64,000 nucleotides of DNA from positions 336,802 to 400,801 of the forward strand of contig UCII01000012.1 of NCBI GenBank assembly GCA_900472485.1. Direction: 5' to 3'. The position numbers and the translations under genes are program-made. The notes below the pieces were generated by a model. The model saw only the letters and a program-made list of their open reading frames with translations, searched no databases and was not told the DNA's origin. The stretch is from Hyphomicrobiales bacterium (lineage in GTDB: Bacteria; Pseudomonadota; Alphaproteobacteria; Rhizobiales; Rhizobiaceae). Positions 8,911 to 17,893 of this stretch are shown here, piece by piece (the first letter of the stretch is position 1; each line of letters starts with the position of its first letter).

Positions 8911-10341
8911 ATGGCTGACGCAGCTACCCCCGCAGGTTCTGTCGGTAAGGTTACTCAGGTTATCGGCGCCGTTGTGGACGTTGCTTTCGACGGCGAGCTC
9001 CCGGCGATCCTGAACGCGCTTGAGACCGACAATAATGGCAATCGTCTGGTTCTCGAAGTCGCACAGCACCTCGGCGAAAATTCCGTCCGCACCATCGCCA
9101 TGGACTCGACCGAAGGTCTCGTTCGCGGCCAGCCGGTCAAGGACACGGGCGCGCCGATCTCGGTTCCGGTCGGACATGAGACGCTCGGTCGTATCATGAA
9201 CGTCATCGGCGAGCCGGTCGACGAAGCAGGCCCGCTGAACACCTCCAAGAAGCGCGCCATCCACCAGGATGCTCCGTCCTACGTCGAGCAGTCCACGGAA
9301 GCGCAGATCCTCGTCACCGGCATCAAGGTCGTCGATCTGCTCGCTCCTTATGCAAAGGGCGGCAAGATCGGCCTCTTCGGCGGTGCAGGCGTCGGCAAGA
9401 CCGTTCTCATCATGGAACTGATCAACAACGTCGCCAAGGCGCACGGTGGTTACTCGGTGTTCGCAGGCGTGGGTGAACGTACCCGCGAAGGCAACGACCT
9501 TTACCACGAAATGATCGAATCGGGCGTCAACAAGCACGGCGGCGGCGAAGGTTCCAAGGCTGCGCTCGTTTACGGCCAGATGAACGAACCGCCGGGCGCC
9601 CGCGCTCGTGTCGCTCTGACCGGTCTGACTGTTGCTGAAAACTTCCGCGATGAAGGCCAGGACGTTCTGTTCTTCGTCGACAACATCTTCCGCTTCACCC
9701 AGGCAGGTTCGGAAGTGTCGGCTCTGCTCGGCCGTATTCCTTCGGCCGTGGGCTATCAGCCGACGCTCGCCACCGACATGGGCCAGATGCAGGAACGCAT
9801 CACCACGACGACGACGGGCTCGATCACCTCGGTTCAGGCCATTTACGTTCCGGCCGACGACTTGACCGACCCGGCACCGGCAACCTCGTTCGCCCATCTG
9901 GACGCAACGACGGTTCTATCGCGCTCGATCGCTGAAAAGGGCATCTACCCGGCCGTCGACCCGCTCGACTCCACCTCGCGCATGCTCGACCCGCTGGTTG
10001 TCGGCGAAGAGCACTACGAAATTGCTCGTAAGGTTCAGTCGACGCTGCAGCGCTACAAGGCCCTGCAGGACATCATCGCCATCCTGGGCATGGACGAACT
10101 TTCCGAAGACGACAAGCTGGCTGTCGCCCGCGCCCGCAAGATCGAGCGCTTCCTGTCGCAGCCGTTCTTCGTCGCCGAAGTCTTCACCGGCTCGCCGGGC
10201 AAGCTCGTCGCGCTCGAAGACACGATCAAGGGCTTCAAGGGCCTCGTCAACGGCGAATACGACCACCTGCCGGAAGCTGCCTTCTACATGGTCGGCTCGA
10301 TCGAAGAAGCGATCGAAAAGGCCAAGAAGCTGGCTGCCTGA
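8911..10341 (+). CDS. atpD: F1F0 ATP synthase subunit beta
   Basis: The 476-residue catalytic subunit. The P-loop GGAGVGKTV is near residues 157-165, the catalytic region GVGERTREGNDLYHEM near 185-200, and the family signature PAVDPLDSTSRMLDP near 348-362. The N-terminus has a short extension, MADAATPAGSVGKV, as in other rhizobia. The start has AGGGAAAGAGGG upstream. It is followed by a 9-bp GC-rich hairpin before atpC, which may adjust the beta to epsilon ratio. Confidence 0.98.
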   Translation: MADAATPAGSVGKVTQVIGAVVDVAFDGELPAILNALETDNNGNRLVLEVAQHLGENSVRTIAMDSTEGLVRGQPVKDTGAPISVPVGHETLGRIMNVIGEPVDEAGPLNTSKKRAIHQDAPSYVEQSTEAQILVTGIKVVDLLAPYAKGGKIGLFGGAGVGKTVLIMELINNVAKAHGGYSVFAGVGERTREGNDLYHEMIESGVNKHGGGEGSKAALVYGQMNEPPGARARVALTGLTVAENFRDEGQDVLFFVDNIFRFTQAGSEVSALLGRIPSAVGYQPTLATDMGQMQERITTTTTGSITSVQAIYVPADDLTDPAPATSFAHLDATTVLSRSIAEKGIYPAVDPLDSTSRMLDPLVVGEEHYEIARKVQSTLQRYKALQDIIAILGMDELSEDDKLAVARARKIERFLSQPFFVAEVFTGSPGKLVALEDTIKGFKGLVNGEYDHLPEAAFYMVGSIEEAIEKAKKLAA

Positions 10342-10356
10342 TCAGGCCAATCCATC

Positions 10357-10380
10357 GGCGCGCGGCTTTGCCCGCGCGCC
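10357..10380 (+). promoter_or_regulatory. GC-rich hairpin between atpD and atpC
   Basis: GGCGCGCGG-CTTTGC-CCGCGCGCC forms a perfect 9-bp stem with a 6-base loop 16 bases after the atpD stop. No T-run follows, so it is more likely an mRNA-stabilising or partial-attenuation structure than a full terminator. The effect is inferred. Confidence 0.55.
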
Positions 10381-10418
10381 CTTGCCTTGCGAATAAGACA
10401 ATCGAGAAGTGACGGGCC

Positions 10419-10826
10419 ATGGCTGACAATTTCAATTTCGAACTGGTTTCTCCGGAGCGCCTGCTGCTGTCGGAACAGGTCATCGATGTCGTCATCCCCG
10501 CCAGCGAAGGCGAGATGACCGTCATGGCGAACCATGCGCCGACCATGACCACGATCAAGCCTGGTGTCGTCAAGGTGCATTCGGCTTCGGGCAAGAAGCA
10601 GGACTACGTCGTTTTCGGCGGCTTTGCTGACATCCTGCCGACCGGCTGCACGCTGCTGGCCGAATCCGCCGTTCCGGTAGAAGACATGAGCCGCGACGAG
10701 CTGGACCGCCGCATCAATGCCGCCAAGGCCGAACTCGAAGATGCCGAGCATCACGAGCACAAGTCGCGCCTGGAGCACTTCATCATGGAACTCTCGCATC
10801 TGCGCGGTTCGATCACGCAGGATTGA
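10419..10826 (+). CDS. atpC: F1F0 ATP synthase subunit epsilon
   Basis: The 135-residue subunit at the foot of the rotor, which couples gamma to the c-ring and inhibits ATP hydrolysis. The N-terminal beta-sandwich is recognised by FELVSPERLLLSEQVIDVVI (about 5-24) and GEMTVMANHAPTMTTIKPG (about 31-49). The C-terminal helical hairpin rich in Asp, Glu and Lys (about 88-120) is shorter than in E. coli, as usual in rhizobia. The ATG follows GTGACGGGCC. It is the last gene of the operon, with a clear terminator 30 bases on. Confidence 0.96.
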   Translation: MADNFNFELVSPERLLLSEQVIDVVIPASEGEMTVMANHAPTMTTIKPGVVKVHSASGKKQDYVVFGGFADILPTGCTLLAESAVPVEDMSRDELDRRINAAKAELEDAEHHEHKSRLEHFIMELSHLRGSITQD

Positions 10827-10854
10827 TGAGATCCAAACATCGATGAGTGAGATG

Positions 10855-10881
10855 AAAGCGGTCCTACGGGCCGCTTTTTTG
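10855..10881 (+). terminator. Rho-independent terminator of the atp operon
   Basis: AGCGGTCC-TAC-GGGCCGCT forms an 8-bp stem (one G-T pair) with a 3-base loop, followed at once by TTTTTT. It lies 30 bases after atpC and closes the operon; the next gene is convergent. Confidence 0.85.
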
Positions 10882-10918
10882 TTATCCGTATGCTCTCATT
10901 TGAAATATCATGCACTCA

Positions 10919-11485
10919 CTAAGGCTGCTGAGTTTTGTCGATGAGCAGCCCTAAGTTGCCAGCGGGATTGAGAATATCAGGCACAATGTCATCGGTTGTG
11001 AACGGGATGCCGTCAGGCCCGACACTGCGAAGATAATAGTGATTGGCACCCGTGCGCTGATAGTAGAAGAGATTCTGGTTCGGCAGCGGACCGAGCTGGA
11101 AGGGGTCGGCCACGAAAATTGCATTGTTTTGTCCTGCTGCCTTTTGCAGCTCTTCCAAAGAGCTTGGATAGGATCCGTGTTGCAGCCGGTATAACTCTAT
11201 GGCCGGAACCAAGGTGTTGAGTGTCTGCGATGCGAGTCGCTTCTTGAGATCATCGGCGATGCCGCCGTGCTCCACGAACCCCTTATAATAGAGACCTCCA
11301 TAAAGGACGACGGTAACGAGTATTCCGAGCGTTCCAAGTGTCGCTAACAGCTGTCCTCCTTTCTTCCTGGTTAGCAATCCCCAAAGAATAGCTGTGATCC
11401 CAAAGGGTACGCCAAGGAGGGGAAAGAATGAAAATCCAGCAATGACATATGGCGCAGCGCCAAGCCGCTGCTGACTGTCTGTCAT
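10919..11485 (-). CDS. membrane protein with C-terminal GspG-like pseudopilin domain
   Basis: A 188-residue protein with two membrane segments (about residues 10-35 and 45-68) of the DUF4190 style. They are followed by a soluble domain that matches the C-terminal part of type II secretion major pseudopilin GspG: LNTLVPAIELYRLQHGSYPSSLEEL-type helix and strand (key residues YRLQHGSYP at about 99-107), an Asp-Pro-phe turn, and LRSVGPDGIPFTTDDI (about 151-166), the calcium-binding loop of GspG. The prepilin peptidase site and N-terminal methylated Phe are missing, so it cannot be a normal pilin. No other type II secretion genes are nearby. The function is unknown; GC content is lower than in its neighbours. 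Confidence 0.65.
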   Translation of the reverse strand: MTDSQQRLGAAPYVIAGFSFFPLLGVPFGITAILWGLLTRKKGGQLLATLGTLGILVTVVLYGGLYYKGFVEHGGIADDLKKRLASQTLNTLVPAIELYRLQHGSYPSSLEELQKAAGQNNAIFVADPFQLGPLPNQNLFYYQRTGANHYYLRSVGPDGIPFTTDDIVPDILNPAGNLGLLIDKTQQP

Positions 11486-11721
11486 GGAAATGCCTCGCGC
11501 CAGGGCAGCAATAACGATGTTCGGCTCTTCTCGCGAACCTGCTGGAGGGTAAGATTCAGCTTGTTACGCCGGAAGTAACGCCCAACCTGGATTGTATGAG
11601 CCAGATTTAGACCGCTTGCAATATACATGGGAAACAACCGAACGGCATCTTGATGTGAACCGATTACAGTCGCGAACGGTTTCCACACTAGCGATTCTCC
11701 GACAAACGCACGATTTAGATT
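11486..11721. other. intergenic stretch without a supported gene
   Basis: Between the GspG-like gene and the LysR gene there is a 236-base, relatively AT-rich stretch. A minus-strand frame of 68 codons overlaps the start of the GspG-like gene by four bases, but it has no recognisable domain, no convincing ribosome site and atypical composition. I see no RNA gene or terminator. Confidence 0.4.
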
Positions 11722-12627
11722 CTAGCGATTTTCTGCCAGCAGGAACCGGTGAAGCTGGGCCGCTTCCGGAGACAGCGAGCGAAAGCGCGGCGCGCCGAGA
11801 TAATAGCCGAAGCCGCTCTCGACGCGATCATTGCCAACGGTGACGAGTGCGCCGGATTGCAGATGCTCCTCGATAAGACCGAGGCTGCCGAGCGCTATGC
11901 CTTCACCCCTGAGGGCCGCTTCTACTGCCATGATATAGGTCGAGAAGGACAGGCGCGGTCGCGGCAGCTTGCCCTTCAGCGGGTCGCCGACGCGGCCGAA
12001 CCACTGGCGGAAGCTGATCCAGTGGGCGTTGGCGCGTTCGTAATCGATGAGATCGAGCCCGGCAATGTCGACCGCCGTCAGTGCCTGCGGGTCGAGACTG
12101 CGGGCTGCGAGGTAATCCGGCGAGGCGACCGGGACCAGCACCTCGTTGAAAAGTGGCGTCAGGCTCCAGCGCGGATGCTCTCCGGTGGAATAGATGATGA
12201 TGAGATCGTTGTTCTCCGAGGCGAGTTCGGAGTGCACATCCGTCGTCAGCAGGCGCACGGAAATGCCAGGGTTCTCCTTGCCGAAGTCCCTGAGCAGCTG
12301 TCCGAGCCAGAGATGCGAGATCGACCCGCTCGCGGCAATCGAGATGATTTCGCCCGTGCCGGCGCGAAAGGGCTCCAGGCTTTCCTCCAGATATTCCAGC
12401 GTCGCGCGCACGCGCTGGAACAGCCGCTCGCCATCCGGCGTCAATGCGAGGTTGCGGCCGCGCCGGGTAAAGAGCGTCGCGCCGAGGTGATCTTCCAGCC
12501 CCTTGATGCGGCGACTAACGGCGGCCTGGGTGATGTTCAGTTCCCGACCGGCGCGGGAAAAATTCATGGCGCGCGCGGCCGCATCGAACACGCGGAAGGT
12601 TTCCAGCGGTATTTTCTCGAGCATCAT
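11722..12627 (-). CDS. LysR family transcriptional regulator (GcvA-like)
   Basis: A 301-residue LysR-type regulator with a winged HTH (about residues 4-62; LNITQAAVSRRIKGLEDHLG is the recognition part) and a substrate-binding domain. The HTH pattern resembles GcvA-type members. Start ATG at 12627 has GGAGG directly upstream; a second ATG follows at once. It is divergent from the alcohol/aldehyde dehydrogenase operon with 114 bases between, the classical arrangement for a LysR activator of the neighbouring operon with an effector derived from its pathway. That target is inferred. Confidence 0.88.
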   Translation of the reverse strand: MMLEKIPLETFRVFDAAARAMNFSRAGRELNITQAAVSRRIKGLEDHLGATLFTRRGRNLALTPDGERLFQRVRATLEYLEESLEPFRAGTGEIISIAASGSISHLWLGQLLRDFGKENPGISVRLLTTDVHSELASENNDLIIIYSTGEHPRWSLTPLFNEVLVPVASPDYLAARSLDPQALTAVDIAGLDLIDYERANAHWISFRQWFGRVGDPLKGKLPRPRLSFSTYIMAVEAALRGEGIALGSLGLIEEHLQSGALVTVGNDRVESGFGYYLGAPRFRSLSPEAAQLHRFLLAENR

Positions 12628-12741
12628 CCCTCCATAACTTCAAGTCATCAATATTCCCGATAATTGCCCGGATTTGAAGATCTGAAATTGTGATGCAGGA
12701 TTGTGGCATCATTTTCAGCCGCTTTTCCAAGGTGATTCCGC

Positions 12742-13887
12742 GTGTCCTTTTCCATTTCCGCCATTCCTGACATTCGCTTCGGCGAAGGTGCGCTCTCCGG
12801 CCTTCCCGCTGCGGTCAAATCCTTCGATGGCGTTGGCACGGTTTTGCTTGTCATCGATGCCTTCCTGGCGCACTCCGGTCTTGCCGCCAAGATCGGCGCT
12901 GAGCTCGCCGAAACGGGCGTGAAGACGTTGGTCTTTTCCGATTTTGCCGGCGAGCCAAAACTTGCGCATCTGCATGCGGCGATCGAAGCCGGGCAGGGGG
13001 CGGATATGGTGATCGGCATCGGCGGCGGCTCGGCGCTCGATATCGGCAAGATCGTCGCCTGCTGCATCGCTTCGGGCGAAGATCCGATGCATTATGCGCT
13101 GGCCGCCAACCCGTTGCCGAAGAATCCGCTGAAGAAGATCATGATACCCACAACGGCCGGCACGGGCTCGGAAACATCGGCGACGAATATCTTCGCGGGG
13201 CCTGAGGGCAAGAAGCTCTGGATCTGGGGACCGGAGACGAAGGCCGATCTCGTCATTCTCGATCCGGCGCTGACGAAAACCTTGCCCGCCAGCCTGACGG
13301 CGTGGTGCGGCCTGGACGCCTTCATTCATGCCTTTGAAGCGGCGACGAACCGCAACACCCATCGCGGCGCGCAATTCTATGCGCATCAGGCGCTGCGGCT
13401 GCTGACTGGTGCGCTGGAGACGGCCGTCAAGCATCCCGATGATATGACGGCGCGCGGCGACGTGCTGCTCGGTTCCTGCTTTGCCGGCATTGCCATCGAC
13501 AATTGCGGCACGGCGATCGCCCACAATATCAGCCATGCGCTGGCGGGCCTTGGTCCCGTCCATCATGGGCTTGCAACCGCGCTCGGCTTCGAGGCGACGC
13601 TTCCGTGGCTCGTCGAAGCGGATACGGCAGATCTCAATGCCGCCGCCAAGGCCTGCGGCGTCGAGAGTGCCGCCGAGCTGCCCGCTTTCGTTTCAAACTG
13701 GATGGACCGCTGCGGTATCGTTCGCGCGCTGCCGGCTGCCTTCAAACCGTTCGATGCCTCCGATCTCGCCCGCGAGATGCGGGCGACCGAAAACCAGCCC
13801 ATGCGGCGATCGACGATCCGCGACGTGACGGATGCCGATATCGATCGCTTTGCCGCCGTCGTCATGGCGCTGCCGAAAGGAATCTGA
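12742..13887 (+). CDS. iron-containing alcohol dehydrogenase
   Basis: A 381-residue group III (Fe-dependent) alcohol dehydrogenase that would oxidise an alcohol with NAD(P). The nucleotide-binding loop VIGIGGGSALDIGK is near residues 91-104 and the family motif IPTTAGTGSETSATN near 136-150. The metal region includes NISHALAGLGPVHHGLATAL (about 258-277) with conserved His residues. The GTG start at 12742 has AAGGTG seven bases upstream. It leads a three-gene operon, with the next gene starting two bases after its stop, and faces the LysR gene. The substrate is unknown. Confidence 0.9.
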   Translation: MSFSISAIPDIRFGEGALSGLPAAVKSFDGVGTVLLVIDAFLAHSGLAAKIGAELAETGVKTLVFSDFAGEPKLAHLHAAIEAGQGADMVIGIGGGSALDIGKIVACCIASGEDPMHYALAANPLPKNPLKKIMIPTTAGTGSETSATNIFAGPEGKKLWIWGPETKADLVILDPALTKTLPASLTAWCGLDAFIHAFEAATNRNTHRGAQFYAHQALRLLTGALETAVKHPDDMTARGDVLLGSCFAGIAIDNCGTAIAHNISHALAGLGPVHHGLATALGFEATLPWLVEADTADLNAAAKACGVESAAELPAFVSNWMDRCGIVRALPAAFKPFDASDLAREMRATENQPMRRSTIRDVTDADIDRFAAVVMALPKGI

Positions 13888-13888
13888 G

Positions 13889-15388
13889 ATGACCAAGAAT
13901 TACACGCGCGACTATTGGGAGAGCGTTCTTTCCGACCTCAAGCCAGAAGGTCGTCATTTCATCGACGGCTCGCATCATGCCGCCGCTTCAGGCGAAACTT
14001 TCACCCGTATCCGGCCGATGGATGGCAAAACGGGTGCGCAGCTTGCGCGCGGCAATGCAGCCGATGTCGATGCTGCCGTTGCCTCAGCTCGCGCTGCCTT
14101 CGAAAGCGGCATCTGGCGCAAGAAGGAGCCGCTGGAAAAGAAGAAGATCATGCTGAAATGGGCCGATCTCATTCGCGCCCACGGCGACGAGCTGGCCATG
14201 CTGGAGACGATCGATGTCGGCAAGCCGGTCATGGCGTCGCTGACGGTTGACGTGCGCCTCTGCGCCGACGGCATCCAGTTCTACGGCGAGATGATCGACA
14301 AGATGTATGACGAGATTGCGCCGACCGGTCCGAATGCACGCGCGCTAGTGCGCAAGGTGCCGCTCGGCGTCATCGGCGCGATCACGCCCTGGAACTATCC
14401 GATGATCATCGATGCCTGGAAGCTCGGGCCGGCGATTGCTGCCGGCAATTCCGTCGTGTTGAAGCCGGCCGAACAATCCTCGCTTTCGGCGATCCGCCTC
14501 GCCGAGCTCGCGATCGAAGCCGGCCTGCCGGCTGGCGTCTTCAACGTCGTCACGGGTTACGGCGAAGAGACCGGCAAGCCGCTGGCGCTGCACATGGATG
14601 TCGACATGATCGCCTTTACGGGCTCCACCGAAGTCGGCAAGCTGATCATGGGCTATGCGGCGCAATCGAACGTCAAGCGTGTGGCGCTGGAGCTCGGCGG
14701 CAAGTCGCCGCTGGTCGTCTTCGAAGATGCCGATCTCGATGCCGCCGCTGTCGCGGCTGCCTGGGGCTGTTTCTACAATTCCGGCGAAACCTGCCATGCC
14801 TCGACGCGCCTCATCGTTCAACGCTCGGTGCAGGACAAACTGATCGAGAAGATCGAGGCTGTCACCCGCTCCGATATCGCGCTCAAGCATCCGCTTGATC
14901 CCTCGGCGCAGATCGGCGCCCTGATCGAAGAAGAGCATATGATCAAGGTGCTGGCGATGATCGCGGCCGGCGAGAAGGAGGGCGCGCGCCGTGCCTTCGG
15001 GGCCGAACGCGTCTTGAGCGAAACCGGTGGCTATTATGTCTCGCCGGGCGTCTTCGTCGACATGACTAATGACATGAGCCTGGCGCGGCAGGAAATCTTT
15101 GGCCCGGTGCTGGCCGCCATTCCTTTCGATACCGAGGAGGAGGCGCTGAAGATCGCCAACGACACGATCTACGGGTTGGCCGGGGCCGTCTTTACCAAGG
15201 ATATGGATCGCGCCCACCGCTTTTCCGAAGAGATCCATGCGGGTACGGTGTGGATCAACACTTACGATATGTCGAACTTCGCGACGCCGTTCGGCGGTTT
15301 CAAACAGTCCGGTTTTGGCCGCGACCGCTCGGTGCATGCGATCGACAAATATTGCGACTACAAGACCATTTGGCAGCAGTTCGGCTGA
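13889..15388 (+). CDS. aldehyde dehydrogenase (NAD(P)-dependent)
   Basis: A 499-residue aldehyde dehydrogenase superfamily enzyme that should oxidise the aldehyde made by the preceding alcohol dehydrogenase to an acid. Motifs are GVIGAITPWNYPM (about 160-172), FTGSTEVGKLIM (about 243-254), catalytic Glu in ALELGGKSPLVVFE (about 267) and nucleophilic Cys in NSGETCHASTR (about 301). The C-terminus GGFKQSGFGRDRSVHAID is typical. It looks nearest to betaine-aldehyde or gamma-glutamyl-aminobutyraldehyde dehydrogenases, but substrate cannot be fixed from sequence. The ATG at 13889 is preceded by AAAGGAA, inside the end of the previous gene. Confidence 0.93.
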   Translation: MTKNYTRDYWESVLSDLKPEGRHFIDGSHHAAASGETFTRIRPMDGKTGAQLARGNAADVDAAVASARAAFESGIWRKKEPLEKKKIMLKWADLIRAHGDELAMLETIDVGKPVMASLTVDVRLCADGIQFYGEMIDKMYDEIAPTGPNARALVRKVPLGVIGAITPWNYPMIIDAWKLGPAIAAGNSVVLKPAEQSSLSAIRLAELAIEAGLPAGVFNVVTGYGEETGKPLALHMDVDMIAFTGSTEVGKLIMGYAAQSNVKRVALELGGKSPLVVFEDADLDAAAVAAAWGCFYNSGETCHASTRLIVQRSVQDKLIEKIEAVTRSDIALKHPLDPSAQIGALIEEEHMIKVLAMIAAGEKEGARRAFGAERVLSETGGYYVSPGVFVDMTNDMSLARQEIFGPVLAAIPFDTEEEALKIANDTIYGLAGAVFTKDMDRAHRFSEEIHAGTVWINTYDMSNFATPFGGFKQSGFGRDRSVHAIDKYCDYKTIWQQFG

Positions 15389-15409
15389 GGTTTGCGGGGA
15401 GGCACGACC

Positions 15410-16531
15410 ATGAGCAAGATCGTTTCCATCGAGATCACCCATCACCGCCTGCCGCTCGATCCGGCATTCAAGGCGAGTTGGGATGGCCGCCCACGAAAGC
15501 ATTTCGATGCGACCATCGTGCGCGTTCGAGACGATGAGGGGCGCGAAGGCATTGGCTCCGGCGACCTGATGAAAGGTTTCGAGGGGCACGAGGATCTGTT
15601 CATCGGGCAGGATCCGCGGCATGTCGAACGCCATTACGAAGTCCTGTCGCACATCAACTTCCACTATGGCCGCTGCTGGCCAATGGATCTGGCGCTGTGG
15701 GATCTCTCCGGGAAGATCACCGGCGAGCCGGTCTGGCGGATGCTCGGCGGGCGCGCCAGCCGCGTGCGGCTCTATGCGTCCTCCGGCGTGTTGCGCGAGC
15801 CCTCAGCCATGGCGGATCAGGCCGAGCGTTATATCGACGAAGGCTTCCCGGCCATGAAGGTGCGCTTCTCCTCGTCGTCGGGCGGCCGGGGCGGCTGGCG
15901 CGAAGACGTCAAGGCCTTGGAAGCGATCCGCGCCCGCGTCGGCGACCGGCTGGAGCTGATGGTCGACTGCAATCAGGGTTGGCGAATGCCCTGGGATACG
16001 ACCTTGCCATGGACCTTCAAGGATGCGCTTGCTGTCGCCAGGGAGCTGGAGCGGCTCGGCGTCTACTGGATGGAAGAGCCGCTTCACCGCTCCGACCGCA
16101 AGGGCATGAAAGAGTTGAAACAGGCAACGTCGGTCCGGATCGCCGGCGGCGAGATGACGCGCGAGCTCTACGAGTTTCGCGATATCATCGAGGAGCGCGC
16201 TTTCGACGTTATCCAGCCGGATGTCGCGCTTGTCGGCGGTATCACCGGTTGCCGGCGGCTGGTCTATCAGGCGCGCGAGGCGGGCGTGCAGTTCACGCCG
16301 CATTCCTGGACGAACGGCATCGGGGTTCTTGCCAATGCGCATCTGACCGCCGGCGTCGCCGATGCCGCCTGGCTCGAATATCCCTATGACAATCCGGAGT
16401 GGAGCGAGGCCCGTCGCGACTATCCGATGGCGTCGCCGCTCAAGCACGATGCCGGCTGGCTGGATCTGGGGGGCGCACCGGGGCTCGGCATCGTCCTTGA
16501 CGAGGAGCGGCTGAAGGCGACGCGAATCTAA
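15410..16531 (+). CDS. mandelate racemase/muconate lactonising enzyme family protein
   Basis: A 373-residue enolase-superfamily enzyme. Metal ligands and acid/base residues of the mandelate racemase subgroup are visible: KVR (about 147), Asp in LMVDCNQGW (about 185), Glu in WMEEPLH (about 222), Glu in IAGGEMTREL (about 248), Asp in IQPDVALVGG (about 271) and His in HSWTNGIG (about 298). Most such enzymes dehydrate sugar acids. After KVRF there is a Ser/Gly-rich loop SSSSGGRGGW that changes the active-site rim. GGGGAGG lies seven bases before the ATG. As the third gene of the operon it suggests catabolism of a polyol or sugar acid, though the substrate is open. Confidence 0.88.
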   Translation: MSKIVSIEITHHRLPLDPAFKASWDGRPRKHFDATIVRVRDDEGREGIGSGDLMKGFEGHEDLFIGQDPRHVERHYEVLSHINFHYGRCWPMDLALWDLSGKITGEPVWRMLGGRASRVRLYASSGVLREPSAMADQAERYIDEGFPAMKVRFSSSSGGRGGWREDVKALEAIRARVGDRLELMVDCNQGWRMPWDTTLPWTFKDALAVARELERLGVYWMEEPLHRSDRKGMKELKQATSVRIAGGEMTRELYEFRDIIEERAFDVIQPDVALVGGITGCRRLVYQAREAGVQFTPHSWTNGIGVLANAHLTAGVADAAWLEYPYDNPEWSEARRDYPMASPLKHDAGWLDLGGAPGLGIVLDEERLKATRI

Positions 16532-16618
16532 AGGCGCTTGCGGAATTCGAGGCGATATCTGTCCTCGTGCTATCGCGCATTAGGCAATCGAATGTGAAGT
16601 GAAGTCGTTGCCGCGTCC

Positions 16619-16642
16619 TCCTTCTCCCCGAGGGGAGAAGGA
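16619..16642. repeat. short intergenic palindrome (RIME-like)
   Basis: CTTCTCCCC-GAGG-GGAGAAG-type palindrome in the gap after the dehydratase gene. The same core occurs at 50101-50124 and in the paired element at 56241-56400. It matches the style of rhizobial intergenic mosaic elements. It may act as a transcript 3'-end structure here. Confidence 0.6.
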
Positions 16643-16681
16643 ACTGCTGCTCTGACATGCCTCACATGTGATGGCCCTACA

Positions 16682-17893
16682 TTACGCCGTGGCTGGTCGC
16701 ATGACTTTGTTTTCACGCGTCCGCGCCCATTGAATGACAGGGCGTTCGAGCAGGACATAGCTCAGCGTGCCGATGGCAAAAATGATGGCGGTTGCGATGA
16801 GGCTTGAAATTATCCAGCCGCCGAGAACGTCGTCGGAGCCTGCGCCGAAGGATGAGGGAAAGAGCTGCGGCATCAAGGTCAGCACGATATCCTGCCAGAT
16901 GTAGACGCCGAAGGAGACAGTGGCGACATAACGGCACACAGGATTATCGAGCAGCTTTGCCAGCAATAGCGATTGAGGAAGCGCGCAAAGGGCGATCGCG
17001 ACCGCGAGGGGCAGCAGCGGGAATTGATAGGGAATGCCGAGCCACGCATAGCCCTCCGCTGCGCCGCCGATCGACTGCGGCAGCTGCCACACGCCCATGA
17101 CGATCGCGAGTGCACCGATGACGTCGTAGAACACCGAGCGCCGAGGCGGGAGGATGGTCTGGATGCCGGCAGCCAGCGCCCCGATCGCGAATATCGCGAA
17201 GAAGCCGACCGGGTTGTAGCGCGGCATCCATTCCTTGGCGCCGCCCTGGAAGCCATATTGCCATCCTCGCCCGACATTGTCGGTCGGTAAATAGGTCACC
17301 ACGAGCCAATGGCAGACCAAAGACATGGCGATAATGCCGATCCAGAGCAGGCGGCTAACGAGCATGGAACGCGATCTCAGTTTCGGATGAAACAGCAGCA
17401 GGAAACCGATCGGCAGGAGAACATAGCAAGTCGTCTCGAAGGGGATCGACCATAAAGGCCCATCGCCCTGCACCGGGAAAAAGGTGCGCCAATGCCATTG
17501 GCTCATCAGGAAGAAACCGGAGACGTAGCGGCCAACCAGTTCTGCATCGAGCGGAAAGCCATAGATGGTGAAGCTGATCAGGAAGCCGACCGTCAGGGCA
17601 AACCAGAAACCCGGCAGGATGCGTGCGGCGCGGCGCATGGCATAGATCTTCAGCGAAGGTAGGGGTTGGGCTCTATCCAGCGCCAGCCAGAAGGGGCGTG
17701 CAAGCAGAAAGCCGCTGAGGACGAAGAAGACCGAGACGCCGTGATTGCCGAAGCGCGCGATTATGAAGGTCATGTCCAGATCCGGTGGGATCTTGTAGAA
17801 ATTCATTCGGAGCACGAGATGGTGAACAAGCACCATCAGACATGCGACGGCGCGCATGAAATCCGCTCCTCCCAGCCGCTTGGCGTTCTCCAT
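16682..17893 (-). CDS. acyltransferase 3 family membrane protein
   Basis: A 403-residue integral membrane protein of the acyltransferase 3 (OafA/NodX-like) family with about ten membrane segments. The N-terminus carries the family hallmark ACLMVLVHHLVLRM (catalytic His-His about residues 23-24) and HGVSVFFVLSGFLLARPF (about 50-67). Members O-acetylate or succinylate surface polysaccharides, lipids or glycans in the inner membrane. No polysaccharide genes are adjacent, so its acceptor is unknown. The gene stands alone on the minus strand between convergent and same-strand neighbours. Confidence 0.85.
   Translation of the reverse strand: MENAKRLGGADFMRAVACLMVLVHHLVLRMNFYKIPPDLDMTFIIARFGNHGVSVFFVLSGFLLARPFWLALDRAQPLPSLKIYAMRRAARILPGFWFALTVGFLISFTIYGFPLDAELVGRYVSGFFLMSQWHWRTFFPVQGDGPLWSIPFETTCYVLLPIGFLLLFHPKLRSRSMLVSRLLWIGIIAMSLVCHWLVVTYLPTDNVGRGWQYGFQGGAKEWMPRYNPVGFFAIFAIGALAAGIQTILPPRRSVFYDVIGALAIVMGVWQLPQSIGGAAEGYAWLGIPYQFPLLPLAVAIALCALPQSLLLAKLLDNPVCRYVATVSFGVYIWQDIVLTLMPQLFPSSFGAGSDDVLGGWIISSLIATAIIFAIGTLSYVLLERPVIQWARTRENKVMRPATA

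Noticed and set aside
11482..11688. 68-codon minus-strand frame overlapping the start of the GspG-like gene by four bases
   Set aside because: No recognisable domain, no convincing ribosome site and low-complexity intergenic composition; the overlap alone is not enough.
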